Positions 6,888 through 15,258 are shown, counted from the stretch's first letter. The stretch: DNA of 16,763 nucleotides from CAG-103 sp048217285 (GCA_048217285.1 DBFWVW010000049.1:1-16763), one strand, 5' to 3'. The notes: generated by a model not told the origin, from the sequence alone. A program made the numbers and translations.

Positions 6888-6903
6888 TGTATACAATAAT
6901 ACA
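6880..6903. promoter_or_regulatory. Probable GntR operator: 24-bp palindrome over the -10 box
   Basis: Half-sites TGTATAATTGTA (6880-6891) and TACAATAATACA (6892-6903) are complementary except at one pair (6885/6898); the central 12 bp are perfect. It covers the whole -10 and the transcription start. The TGTATACA core is the kind of sequence recognised by GntR/FCD regulators, and such a regulator is the second gene of this operon. Confidence 0.75.
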
Positions 6904-6930
6904 AAGCAAACGGAAAGGAGTCCCACTGCC

Positions 6931-8307
6931 ATGCTTGAAATATCCGGAAAGACGAATCTGCTCGAGCAGAATGCGTATAAATATTCGCTCCAGGACGTGG
7001 CGGAGCCGAACCTCCAGCGCGACATTTACACGCAGGGCACGGTGCCGAAGGTGCCGTTCAACCACCGGCGCGTGCCGATGAATATGCCTGAGGAGATCTG
7101 GATCACGGACACATCCCTGCGCGACGGGCAGCAGTCCGTGGAGCCGTACACGGTCGATCAGATCGTGAACATTTATAAGTACCTCTCCCGGCTCGGCGGG
7201 CCGTACGGCATCATCCGGCAGACGGAGTTTTTCATCTACAGCAAGAAGGATCGCGAGGCGCTCGAAAAGTGCATGGAGCTGGGGCTGAAGTTCCCGGAGA
7301 TCACGACGTGGATCCGCGCCACGAAGGAGGACTTTCGCCTCGTGCGCGACCTCGGCATCCGCGAGACGGGCATCCTCGTCAGCTGCAGTGACTACCACAT
7401 CTTTAAGAAAATGAAAATGACGCGCCAGCAGGCCATGGACTATTACCTTGCCACCGTGGCCGACGCGTTTGAGGCCGGCGTCATCCCGCGCTGCCACCTT
7501 GAGGACATCACGCGCGCCGATTTTTACGGCTTTGTGGTGCCGTTTGTCAACGAGCTGCAAAAGCTCTCGCGCCAGGCGGGCATTCCGGTCAAGATCCGCG
7601 CGTGCGACACCATGGGCTACGGCATCCCCTACACGGAGGCGGCGCTGCCGCGCAGCGTGGCCGGCATCATTTACGGCCTGCAGCAGTACTCCGATGTGCC
7701 GAGCGAGTGTCTCGAGTGGCACGGGCACAACGACTTTTACAAGGCGGTCGTCAACGCTTCGACCGCGTGGCTCTACGGCGCGTGCGCGGTCAACTGCTCG
7801 CTGCTGGGCATCGGTGAGCGCACGGGCAACATCCCGCTCGAGGCGATGGTGTTCGAGTACGCGTCGCTGCGCGGCTCGCTCGACGGCATGGACCCGACCG
7901 TCATCACCGAGATCGCGGACTATTTCCAGCACGAGCTCGGCTACGACATCCCGCCGATGACGCCGTTCGTCGGGCGCGACTTCAACGTCACGCGCGCCGG
8001 CATCCACGCCGATGGCCTGCTCAAGGACGCCGAGATCTACACGATCTTCGACACCGAGAAGCTGCTCAACCGCCCGGCGTCCGTGCAGGTCGCCAAGACG
8101 TCCGGTCTCGCGGGCATCGCCTACTGGATCAACCAGAACTACCGCCTGACCGGTGAAAAGCAGATCGACAAGCACGACCCGCTCGTGCTTGCGCTCAAGG
8201 GCTGGGTGGACGCGGAATACGAGGATGGCCGTCAGACCGTCCTGTCCGCCAAGGAACTCAACGCCAAGATCGCGGAGCTGGCCCCCGGCCGCTTCGCGCA
8301 GGTCTGA
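6931..8307 (+). CDS. Re-citrate synthase (isopropylmalate/homocitrate synthase superfamily)
   Basis: 458 residues; ATG at 6931 with GGAAAGGAG 10 nt upstream. The catalytic barrel carries ITDTSLRDGQQ (58-68; R64, D65), RQTEFFIYSKKD (96-107), HLEDITRADFYGF, CDTMGYG (225-231), the metal-binding EWHGHND (262-268; H264, H266) and GERTGN (295-300). The closest family in my recollection is the Re-citrate synthase of Clostridium kluyveri, which condenses oxaloacetate and acetyl-CoA to citrate with stereochemistry opposite to the common enzyme and needs Mn or Co. Homocitrate synthase is the main alternative. The aconitase and isocitrate dehydrogenase genes in the same operon favour citrate. The protein is cytoplasmic. 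About 50 N-terminal residues precede the barrel. No long C-terminal leucine-feedback domain of the LeuA type is present, which argues against isopropylmalate synthase. Confidence 0.85.
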   Translation: MLEISGKTNLLEQNAYKYSLQDVAEPNLQRDIYTQGTVPKVPFNHRRVPMNMPEEIWITDTSLRDGQQSVEPYTVDQIVNIYKYLSRLGGPYGIIRQTEFFIYSKKDREALEKCMELGLKFPEITTWIRATKEDFRLVRDLGIRETGILVSCSDYHIFKKMKMTRQQAMDYYLATVADAFEAGVIPRCHLEDITRADFYGFVVPFVNELQKLSRQAGIPVKIRACDTMGYGIPYTEAALPRSVAGIIYGLQQYSDVPSECLEWHGHNDFYKAVVNASTAWLYGACAVNCSLLGIGERTGNIPLEAMVFEYASLRGSLDGMDPTVITEIADYFQHELGYDIPPMTPFVGRDFNVTRAGIHADGLLKDAEIYTIFDTEKLLNRPASVQVAKTSGLAGIAYWINQNYRLTGEKQIDKHDPLVLALKGWVDAEYEDGRQTVLSAKELNAKIAELAPGRFAQV

Positions 8308-8320
8308 CAGGAGGCGCAGC

Positions 8321-8974
8321 ATGAAAGATTTCCGTACCGTTACGCTGGCCGATCAGGTGTTTGAGCGGCTGGAATCCGATATCATTCAGGGTGTGTACCC
8401 GCGCGGCGAGGTGCTCACGGAGCTGCGGCTCGTCGAGCAGCTCAATGTCAGCCGCACGCCCATCCGCGAGGCGCTGCGCCGCCTCGAGCAGGAGCACCTC
8501 ATTGCCGACACCGGCAAGGGCTCCGTCGTGCTCGGCATCACGGCCGAGGATCTGGTGGACATTATGGACATCCGCTGCAAGATCGAGGGGCTCGCGTCCT
8601 ACTACGCGGCGAAAAACGCCACGCCCGACGGTCTCGCGCGCCTGCGGCACATCATGGACCTGCAGGAGTTCTACTTTGAGAAGCACGATGTTGAGCACCT
8701 GCGCGAGATGGACGATCAGTTCCACGACGTCATCTGCGACATGAGCGGCCACGCCGTCATCAGCGACACGCTCATCCCGCTGCACCGCAAGACCCGCCGC
8801 TACCGCAAGGCGTCCATCGCCGATGCCTCGCGCACGGCGCAGGTCGTCAGGGAGCACCGCGCCATCTTCGACGCCATTGCCGCCGGCGACGCCGACCGCG
8901 CCGCCGCGCTCACGACCGAACACACACAACACGCCAAGAACAATATGATCGAAAGGATGAATCACCATGGGTGA
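8321..8974 (+). CDS. GntR family regulator, FCD (FadR) subfamily
   Basis: 217 residues; ATG at 8321, AGGAGG 6 nt upstream, 13 nt after the citrate-synthase stop. The GntR winged helix is at about 8-70 (LTELRLVEQLNVSRTPIREA inside it). The C-terminal FCD helical domain shows the expected metal-ligand positions: D131 and H135 in MDDQFHDVI, H179 in EHRAIFDAI and H201 near TTEHTQH. FCD domains often bind a metal together with a small carboxylate, so citrate, isocitrate or 2-oxoglutarate are reasonable ligands here (inference). Its 3' end overlaps the aconitase gene by 8 nt. Likely target: the 24-bp palindrome over the operon promoter, giving autoregulation of the whole pathway. Confidence 0.92.
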   Translation: MKDFRTVTLADQVFERLESDIIQGVYPRGEVLTELRLVEQLNVSRTPIREALRRLEQEHLIADTGKGSVVLGITAEDLVDIMDIRCKIEGLASYYAAKNATPDGLARLRHIMDLQEFYFEKHDVEHLREMDDQFHDVICDMSGHAVISDTLIPLHRKTRRYRKASIADASRTAQVVREHRAIFDAIAAGDADRAAALTTEHTQHAKNNMIERMNHHG

Positions 8975-10898
8975 AACGCTTGCGCAAAAAATCATCCGTG
9001 CACACCTGCTGCACGGCGACATGACGCCCGGCAGCGAGATCGCCCTGCGCATTGACCAGACGCTCACGCAGGACGCCACCGGCACGATGGCCTATCTGGA
9101 GTTTGAGACGATGGGCATCCCGCGCGTCAAGACCGAGCTGAGTGTGGCCTATGTCGACCACAACACGCTCCAGTCCGGCTTTGAAAACGCGGACGACCAC
9201 CGCTATCTGCAAACCGTGGCCAAAAAGCACGGCGTCTGGTTCTCCCGCCCGGGCAACGGCATCTGCCATCAGGTGCAGCTCGAGCGCTTCGGCAAGCCGG
9301 GCAAGACGCTCATCGGCTCCGACAGCCACACGCCCACCGGCGGCGGCATCGGTATGCTGGCCTTCGGCGCCGGCGGCATGGACGTCGCGGTCGCTATGGG
9401 CGGCGGCGCGTATTACATCACCATGCCGAAGATGTTCAAGGTCAACCTCACCGGCACGCTGCGGCCCTATGTCACGGCCAAGGACATCAGCCTCGAGCTG
9501 CTGCGCATCCTGTCGGTCAAGGGCGGCGTCGGCGCGATCATTGAGTGGGGCGGCCCCGGCATCGCGGCACTGTCCGTGCCCGAGCGCGCCACGATCACGA
9601 ACATGGGCACCGAGCTCGGCGCGACGACGTCCATCTTCCCGTCGGACGACGTGACGCGCGCCTTCCTCGCCGCCGAGGGGCGCGAGGACGACTTTGTCCC
9701 GCTCTCGAGCGACCTGGACGCCCGGTATGACCGCATCATTGACATCGACCTCAACACGCTGCAGCCCATGATCGCCTGCCCGCACAGCCCGGACAATGTC
9801 GTTCCGGTCGAAACGCTCACGGGCACAAAGGTCGATCAGGTCTGCATCGGTTCGTGCACGAATTCGTCCCTGTTCGATATGCTCAAAGTCGCGGCCCTGC
9901 TCCGCGGCAAGACCATCGCCCCGGGCGTGAGCCTGTCCATCTCGCCGGGGTCGAAGCAGGTGCTGACCATGCTGGCCGATTGCGGCGCGCTCACGGACAT
10001 CCTTGCCAGCGGCGCGCGCGTGCTCGAGTGCGCGTGCGGCCCGTGCATCGGCATGGGCTTCTCGCCCAACTCCGGCGGCGTGAGCCTGCGCACGTTCAAC
10101 CGCAACTTCCTCGGCCGCAGCGGCACGAAGGACGCGCAGGTCTACCTCGTCTCCCCGGAGACGGCCGTCGCCGCCGCACTCACAGGCGCGATTACCGATC
10201 CGCAGACGCTCGGCCCCATGCCGGCCGTCACGATGCCGGAGCGCTTCCGCATCGACGATAGCGCCGTGCTGCCGCCCGCCCCGGCGGAGGAAGCCGGCGC
10301 GGTGGAGGTTCTGCGCGGACCGAATATCCGGCCCTTCCCGAAGAGCAAGCCGTTTGCCGACGCGCTCACGGCCGAGCTCGTGCTCAAGGTGGGCGACAAC
10401 ATCACGACCGACCACATCATGCCCGCCGGGTCGAAGATCCTGCCCTATCGCTCAAACATCCCGAAGCTGTCGGAGTTTTGCTTCACGGTCTGCGACCCGA
10501 CCTTCCCCGCGCGCGCCAAGGCGGCGGGCGACGGCATCATTGTCGGCGGCAGCAACTACGGGCAAGGCTCGTCGCGCGAGCACGCGGCGCTCGTGCCGAT
10601 GTACCTCGGCATCCGCTGCGTTGTGGCCAAGAGCTTTGCGCGCATCCATGTGGCGAACCTCATCAACGCCGGCATCTTGCCGCTGACGTTTGCAGATCCG
10701 GCGGATTACGACGCGCTGCAGCAGGGCGCGCAGCTGCGCATCGACGGCATCCGCGCCGGCATGGCGGCCGGCAGCCTGATGCTCACGGACACGGCGGCGG
10801 GCAAGACTTACCCCGTCGTGTGCAGCCTCACCGAGCGGCAGCAGGCCATCCTGCTCGCCGGCGGACTGCTCAATTACACAAAGGAGTATGCACTATGA
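8967..10898 (+). CDS. acn: Aconitate hydratase, single-chain (643 aa)
   Basis: Converts citrate to isocitrate through cis-aconitate with a [4Fe-4S] cluster. The three cluster cysteines are visible: C297 in CIGSCTNSS and C357, C360 in CACGPCIGMG. The substrate loop GSDSHTPTGGG is at 117-127. The C-terminal swivel domain is fused in the same chain after a linker near 432-455, with VGDNITTDHIMPAGSKILPY (475-494) and GQGSSREHA (532-540; S535, S536, R537). At 643 residues it is the shorter prokaryotic type, not the roughly 890-residue AcnA or two-subunit IPM isomerase. The start at 8967 overlaps the GntR gene by 8 nt and has AAGGA 9 nt upstream. The stop overlaps the isocitrate dehydrogenase start (ATGA). 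All key residues are present. Homoaconitase is the alternative, less likely given its neighbours. Confidence 0.95.
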   Translation: MGETLAQKIIRAHLLHGDMTPGSEIALRIDQTLTQDATGTMAYLEFETMGIPRVKTELSVAYVDHNTLQSGFENADDHRYLQTVAKKHGVWFSRPGNGICHQVQLERFGKPGKTLIGSDSHTPTGGGIGMLAFGAGGMDVAVAMGGGAYYITMPKMFKVNLTGTLRPYVTAKDISLELLRILSVKGGVGAIIEWGGPGIAALSVPERATITNMGTELGATTSIFPSDDVTRAFLAAEGREDDFVPLSSDLDARYDRIIDIDLNTLQPMIACPHSPDNVVPVETLTGTKVDQVCIGSCTNSSLFDMLKVAALLRGKTIAPGVSLSISPGSKQVLTMLADCGALTDILASGARVLECACGPCIGMGFSPNSGGVSLRTFNRNFLGRSGTKDAQVYLVSPETAVAAALTGAITDPQTLGPMPAVTMPERFRIDDSAVLPPAPAEEAGAVEVLRGPNIRPFPKSKPFADALTAELVLKVGDNITTDHIMPAGSKILPYRSNIPKLSEFCFTVCDPTFPARAKAAGDGIIVGGSNYGQGSSREHAALVPMYLGIRCVVAKSFARIHVANLINAGILPLTFADPADYDALQQGAQLRIDGIRAGMAAGSLMLTDTAAGKTYPVVCSLTERQQAILLAGGLLNYTKEYAL

Positions 10899-12016
10899 AT
10901 GATATTGACCGCGCCTGCGCGGCGTTTCGCGCCCTGCTCACCGAGCAGCAGGAGCGCGTTGCGGCGATGAAACCCGAACAGGTGGACTATACGCAAAAAG
11001 CGACCGTGACCATCGGCCTCGTGGACGGCGACGGCATCGGCCCCATCATCATGGAGCAGGCGGTGCGCGTGCTCGAGGCGCTGCTCGCCGACGAGATCGC
11101 GCGCGGCAGCGTTGCCCTGCGGCGCATCCGCGGCCTGACGATCGAAAACCGGCTGGCCTGCAATCAGGCGGTGCCGGACGATGTGCTGGATGAGATCATG
11201 GCCTGCGACGTGCTGCTCAAGGGCCCGACGACGACGCCTATGGGCGGCGGGCTCGAGAGCGCGAACGTGAAGCTGCGCCGGGCGCTCGACCTCTACGCGA
11301 ACGTCCGCCCCGTGACCATTCCGGAGCAGGGCATCGACTGGACGTTTTTCCGCGAGAACACGGAGGGCGAGTACGCGCTCGGCAGCCGCGGCGTGGAGCT
11401 GCCCGGCATGGCCGTGGACTTCAAGGTCACGACCGACCCCGGCACGCGCCGCATCGCCCGCGCGGCGTTTGACTATGCCCGGCGCAACGGCAAGACGCGC
11501 GTGACCGTCGTCACGAAGGCGAACATCCTCAAAAAGACGGACGGCAAGTTCACCGCCCTCTGCCACGAGGTGGCCGCCGACTATCCCGAGATCACCGTCG
11601 ATGACTACTACATTGATATCATGGCGGCGAACCTCGTCAACGAGCGGGTGCGCGGGCAGTTTCAGGTGCTGCTGCTGCCGAACCTCTACGGCGACATCAT
11701 CACCGACGAGGCCGCGCAGCTGCAGGGCGGCGTCGGCACGGCGGGCAGCGCCAACATCGGCGACCGCTACGCTATGTTTGAGGCCATCCACGGCTCGGCC
11801 CCGCGCATGATCGAGCGCGGCATGGGCGACTATGCCAACCCCCAGAGCATCCTGCGCGCGGAGGTCATGCTCCTGCGGCACATCGGCCGCGCGGCCGCGG
11901 CGGATCGGCTCGAGGCGGCGCTTGATACCTGCCCGGTCGTCATCACCGGCCAGCCGGACGGCGCGACCTGCGCCGACTATGGCGACGGGGTTTTGAAGCT
12001 GCTCGCGGCAATATGA
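10895..12016 (+). CDS. icd: Isocitrate dehydrogenase (isocitrate/isopropylmalate dehydrogenase family)
   Basis: 373 residues; ATG at 10895 overlaps the aconitase stop by 4 nt, with AAGGAG 8 nt upstream. It oxidises and decarboxylates isocitrate to 2-oxoglutarate, the third step of the operon's pathway. TTTPMGGGLESANVKLRRAL (113-132) aligns with the E. coli Icd loop: S122, N124 and R128 match S113, N115 and R119, which bind isocitrate; IPM dehydrogenases lack this serine-asparagine pair. RENTEGEY (153-160), VTKANI with K208, and GDIITDE with D267 and D271 supply catalytic and metal residues. In the coenzyme motif HGSAPRMIERG (299-309) R304 and M305 replace the Asp-Ile typical of NAD enzymes and the Lys-Tyr of E. 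coli NADP enzyme, so coenzyme choice is undecided. About 35 extra residues precede the first Rossmann strand. Confidence 0.88.
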   Translation: MNDIDRACAAFRALLTEQQERVAAMKPEQVDYTQKATVTIGLVDGDGIGPIIMEQAVRVLEALLADEIARGSVALRRIRGLTIENRLACNQAVPDDVLDEIMACDVLLKGPTTTPMGGGLESANVKLRRALDLYANVRPVTIPEQGIDWTFFRENTEGEYALGSRGVELPGMAVDFKVTTDPGTRRIARAAFDYARRNGKTRVTVVTKANILKKTDGKFTALCHEVAADYPEITVDDYYIDIMAANLVNERVRGQFQVLLLPNLYGDIITDEAAQLQGGVGTAGSANIGDRYAMFEAIHGSAPRMIERGMGDYANPQSILRAEVMLLRHIGRAAAADRLEAALDTCPVVITGQPDGATCADYGDGVLKLLAAI

Positions 12017-12022
12017 ACGAAA

Positions 12023-12055
12023 ACGTTGGCGCGCCCGAAATGGGCGCGCCAACGT
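12023..12055 (+). terminator. Long hairpin after the citrate operon, probable transcript end
   Basis: A perfect 14-bp stem (12023-12036 with 12042-12055), loop GAAAT, beginning 6 nt after the icd stop codon. There is no T run downstream on the plus strand, so it is not a textbook terminator; it may end transcripts inefficiently or protect the 3' end. Confidence 0.6.
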
Positions 12056-12171
12056 GCTGTCTGCACCCGGTTTTCCGGCGCTGTATTGTGCGCTGGTTTG
12101 CGTGTCAACGCGGGGCGGGAAACGGTGAGAAAATTCGTGCAAAAAGACGGCGCGCAAAGCCGCCGGATTTG

Positions 12172-12201
12172 TTGACAGACCGGGCGTTTTTGTGATATTA
12201 T
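12172..12201 (+). promoter_or_regulatory. Promoter of pyrC-carB
   Basis: TTGACA (12172-12177), 18-nt spacer and TATTAT (12196-12201), with TGA just before the -10 (extended -10). The 5' leader is only about 40 nt, and I see no terminator-antiterminator or PyrR-type leader. Confidence 0.75.
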
Positions 12202-12248
12202 ATCAAAAATTTGCGATTATAGATCTGATAGAAATGAGGCGAGGAAAA

Positions 12249-13478
12249 ATGGTTGCGGCCGCAGAGAAGATGCAGGCATTTGCGTGGGATCTTTTTCCCG
12301 GCAACCGTGATTCTGTTTTTCTTGGCAGCGGCAGCATTGCCGGTGACGAACTTGATATTTCTTCTTTTGTGGTATTACCCGGCTTCGTGGATGTGCACGT
12401 ACATCTTCGTGAGCCGGGTTTTTCTTATAAGGAGACCATTTCGTCCGGCACGCTTGCTGCGGCGCACGGCGGCTACAGCCGCGTGTGTGCCATGCCGAAT
12501 CTGGATCCGGCGCCGGACTGCTTGCAGACGCTTGCCCCCCAGCTGGAGCGCATCTGCACGGATGCGGTCATTGACGTGACGCCATACGGCGCGATCACCG
12601 CGCGGCGCGGCGGCGGGGAGCTTGCGGATATGGAGCAGCTCGCGCCCTACGTCGCCGGCTTTTCCGACGACGGCAGCGGCGTGCAGGATGCGGACGTGAT
12701 GCGCGCCGCGATGCGCACTGCAGCAAGCCTCGGCAAGCTCATCGCCGCGCACTGTGAGGACAACACCCTCCTGCACGGCGGCTACATCCACGACGGTGCG
12801 TATGCCCGCGCCCACGGGCACAAGGGCATCAGCAGCGAGAGCGAGTGGCGGCAGCTCGAGCGCGATCTGGAGCTGGTGCGCGAGACGGGCTGCGCCTACC
12901 ATATGTGCCACGTGTCCACCAAGGAGAGCGTGGCGCTCATCCGCCGGGCGAAGGCGCAGGGACTGGATGTCACCTGCGAGACCGCGCCGCACTACCTCGT
13001 GCTGACCGAGGACGACCTGCGCGAGGACGGCAGCTTCAAGATGAACCCGCCCCTGCGCACGCAGGCCGACCGGGACGCGCTGCTCGAGGGCATCCTCGAT
13101 GGCACGGTGGACATGATCGCGACCGACCACGCGCCGCACAGCGCGCAGGAAAAGGCCAAGGGTCTCGCCGGGAGCGCCATGGGCATCGTCGGTCTCGAGA
13201 CGGCGTTTCCCATCCTGTATACGCACCTTGTGCGCACCGGCGTGCTGACGCTCGACAAGCTCGTGGAGCTCATGGCGATCAACCCCCGAAAGCGCTTCGG
13301 CTTCCCGCTGCGCGCGGACGATTACGCCGTCTGGGATCTGAACACGGAATACCGCATCGACCCGGCACAGTTTTGCTCCATGGGAAAGAGCACACCCTTT
13401 GCCGGACAGACGGTCTACGGGCGGTGCGTGCGCAACGTCTGCGGCGGCAGAGTCGTCTGGCAGGACGCGCAGGTCTGA
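12249..13478 (+). CDS. pyrC: Dihydroorotase, class I
   Basis: 409 residues. Interconverts carbamoyl-aspartate and dihydroorotate, step three of pyrimidine synthesis. Metal and catalytic residues: DVHVHLREPGF (H50, H52), FSDDG (D140/D141, the bridging Asp position of class I enzymes), AHCED (H168), MCHVST (H221) and ATDHAPH (D293). PGFVDVHVHLREPG and CAMPNLDP are typical of the class. The start is the ATG at 12249, with GAGG motifs upstream; an in-frame ATG at 12192 lies inside the promoter and is rejected. The N-terminal 40 residues are unlike the usual leader of this family, although the small beta domain probably still forms. It is followed after 51 nt by the beginning of carB, so both belong to one pyrimidine transcript. 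Confidence 0.93.
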   Translation: MVAAAEKMQAFAWDLFPGNRDSVFLGSGSIAGDELDISSFVVLPGFVDVHVHLREPGFSYKETISSGTLAAAHGGYSRVCAMPNLDPAPDCLQTLAPQLERICTDAVIDVTPYGAITARRGGGELADMEQLAPYVAGFSDDGSGVQDADVMRAAMRTAASLGKLIAAHCEDNTLLHGGYIHDGAYARAHGHKGISSESEWRQLERDLELVRETGCAYHMCHVSTKESVALIRRAKAQGLDVTCETAPHYLVLTEDDLREDGSFKMNPPLRTQADRDALLEGILDGTVDMIATDHAPHSAQEKAKGLAGSAMGIVGLETAFPILYTHLVRTGVLTLDKLVELMAINPRKRFGFPLRADDYAVWDLNTEYRIDPAQFCSMGKSTPFAGQTVYGRCVRNVCGGRVVWQDAQV

Positions 13479-13529
13479 GCGCCTTACACCTAACATACAG
13501 AACTTTTTACGTACTGAGGAGGAAATCAC

Positions 13530-13724
13530 ATGCCCAGAAGAACGGATCTGAAGAAAATTATGATCATCGGCTCCGGCCCGATCGTCATCGGTCAGGCTGC
13601 CGAGTTTGACTATGCCGGCACGCAGGCGTGCCTGTCGCTCAAGGAGGAGGGGTACGAGGTCATTCTCGTCAACTCCAACCCCGCCACGATCATGACGGAC
13701 ACCTCCGTCGCGGACAAGGTGTAG
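13530..13724 (+). pseudogene. carB: carB 5' fragment: carbamoyl-phosphate synthase large subunit, cut after 64 codons
   Basis: Starts at 13530 with AGGAGG 7 nt upstream. Residues 10-64 (KIMIIGSGPIVIGQAAEFDY and onward to NSNPATIMTDTSVADKV) are the highly conserved first segment of CarB, which joins bicarbonate, glutamine-derived ammonia and ATP into carbamoyl phosphate. CarB has about 1070 residues, so over 90 percent is missing, including most of the first ATP-grasp domain. The next residue in the family is normally Tyr; here the codon is TAG, and from about 13724 the sequence is unrelated and belongs to an oppositely oriented gene. There is no in-window continuation in any frame. Either a true rearrangement or an assembly chimera; the 64-residue product would have no activity. 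Confidence 0.85.
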
Positions 13725-15258
13725 CATATTTGTTCAGTGTGCTCTTGCTGAGCTTCTGGAAATCCAGCACCTCGTCGCTGACCGGCGTCGAGCTGGAATG
13801 CACCGCGTTCCAAGTCAGGGCAGATACATTGCTGACCTCTGCGGGCCACTCGTGCGCCTCGACCGTCAGACTTCTATCCGGTGCTGAGCCGCCCACGCCG
13901 TTGGACGTGAAGAATCCGGCATGGCAGATGGCCAGCTGTGCGCTGACCGGAACGCAGTTGCGCGGCAGCTCCGGCAGATTCGCAAACTGGATATAGATCT
14001 CACAGGCATCGTATCCGTTGTCTGCCCGGTATCCGACAAACTGGTCCGCCGCGTTGGGCGCAACAGACCCCGGCCATGCCGACCGGATGAACGTCGTCAG
14101 AACGTTGCCCTTGTTGTGCAGCAGGATCGTCGGGTCGAGCGTCACGGGATACGCGCGCTCCGGCGCGTTCATCCACTCCGGGTCCGCCTCCACGGTCAGC
14201 AGATAACCGCCCGAGATGCGCTCGAGCTTGTAGGCGGCGTCCTCCAGTGACGTTGCGCCGTCGGCATCCGCCAGATACGGCGCCGGGATCTCGTAGACCG
14301 GCTCGCCGTCGGCACCGCGCAGCAGCACGGAGCCGTCGGCCTCAAGCGTCGGCGTCAGGCCCTGCAGGTTCAGCACAAACGAGTAGGCATACTGTTCCTG
14401 TGGCTTTTCGATGAGGATGCTCTCTTTTACGTTATACCCATAGTTCTGGTACAGCAGGCTGACACCGTCCATCACGTTGTCGAACGCAACGCTGGAGCGG
14501 ATTTTCTGCGGCTGGATCTTGTCTTTCTCCGCCAGCTTGCTGAAGGTGCGCATTTTGGCCCCCGGGTTTTCCATCCTGGCCGCCGCCGTGGACGTGACCA
14601 GCGTATACGCCGCGTCGTCCAGCAGCGGCAGCTCCTCTGCCGTCTCCTGCTGCGGCGCATCCGTCTCCGCCGCGGCTTCCGCGGGTGCCCGCTGAAGGTC
14701 TGCCTCCGTCTGCTCCGCCTCCTGCGGCTGGTCGGCGGTCTCCGGTGCCGCTGTTTCTTCGGGGGCTGCCGTTTCCTCCGCTGCCGGAACGTCCGGCGCG
14801 ACCGCCACAACGTCGCGGCTGCTGCGCCGCGCCAGCGACATCGACACGCTCTGCCCCTGATACGCCGTCTCGAACAGGAAGCCGCTGTCGAGCGACGCGG
14901 CAAATTTCCGCGTCATGTCTCCCGCCTGGGCAACATACTGCTGACCGGTTTTCTGCAGCGTGTTGTCGATCTCCTCCCAGGACCCGTCCGCCGTCTGGTA
15001 GTGCACTGCCGTCTCGTACTCCACCAGCATGTAGCCCCCATCCCGCAGCCGGAAATGCTTGACGGATTCCTCGCGCAGCGCGTCCTCCTCGCCGACGATC
15101 TCCGCATCGTCGTCCTTCATGGACACCGTTTCGCTGTCTGTACTGATGTCCAGATCATCTACTTCGTCGCCAACGCCGAACGCCACCATCGGCAGCAGCT
15201 GCACCAGCAGCGTCAGCACAAGGATGAGGGATATGCTTTTCTTTACGCCTTCTTTCAT
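13690..15258 (-). pseudogene. Secreted DNRLRE/RHS-type surface protein, C-terminally truncated
   Basis: 522 codons, of which about 511 are authentic; the last ten or so (TPCPRRRCPS) are antisense carB read across the junction. Signal peptide at 1-28 (basic start, hydrophobic ILVLTLLVQLLPMVAFG). Then an acidic stretch (30-66), a conserved region (HFRLRDGGYMLVEY, WEEIDNTL), a low-complexity Ala/Glu/Pro/Thr linker at about 155-210, a second conserved region (DNVMDGVSLLYQNYGYNVKE, YPVTLDPTI) and the start of a DNRLRE-like module from about 385. This is the usual N-terminus of very large clostridial cell-surface proteins carrying RHS/YD repeats and often a C-terminal toxin; all of that is absent. 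The family call rests on recalled sequence pattern. The start at 15258 has a weak ribosome site, but the promoter and signal peptide support it. Confidence 0.75.
13718..13732. other. Rearrangement or assembly junction
   Basis: Plus-strand carB homology ends at GTGTA (13719-13723), and minus-strand surface-protein coding begins within a few bases. No target-site duplication, insertion-sequence end, att-like repeat or recombinase gene is visible at the joint. Confidence 0.75.

Noticed and set aside
8910..10415. A 501-codon minus-strand frame opposite aconitase
   Set aside because: Shadow of a fully conserved aconitase; no start signals.
12031..12050. GC palindrome after icd as a recombination or phage attachment site
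   Set aside because: It is simply the upper part of the 14-bp hairpin after the operon; no integrase or duplicated partner site is in the window.
12192..12248. 19-codon N-terminal extension of pyrC
   Set aside because: It begins inside the promoter, and the transcript would start after it.
12375..13727. A 450-codon minus-strand frame opposite pyrC and carB
   Set aside because: Antisense of pyrC; it merely extends across the junction.
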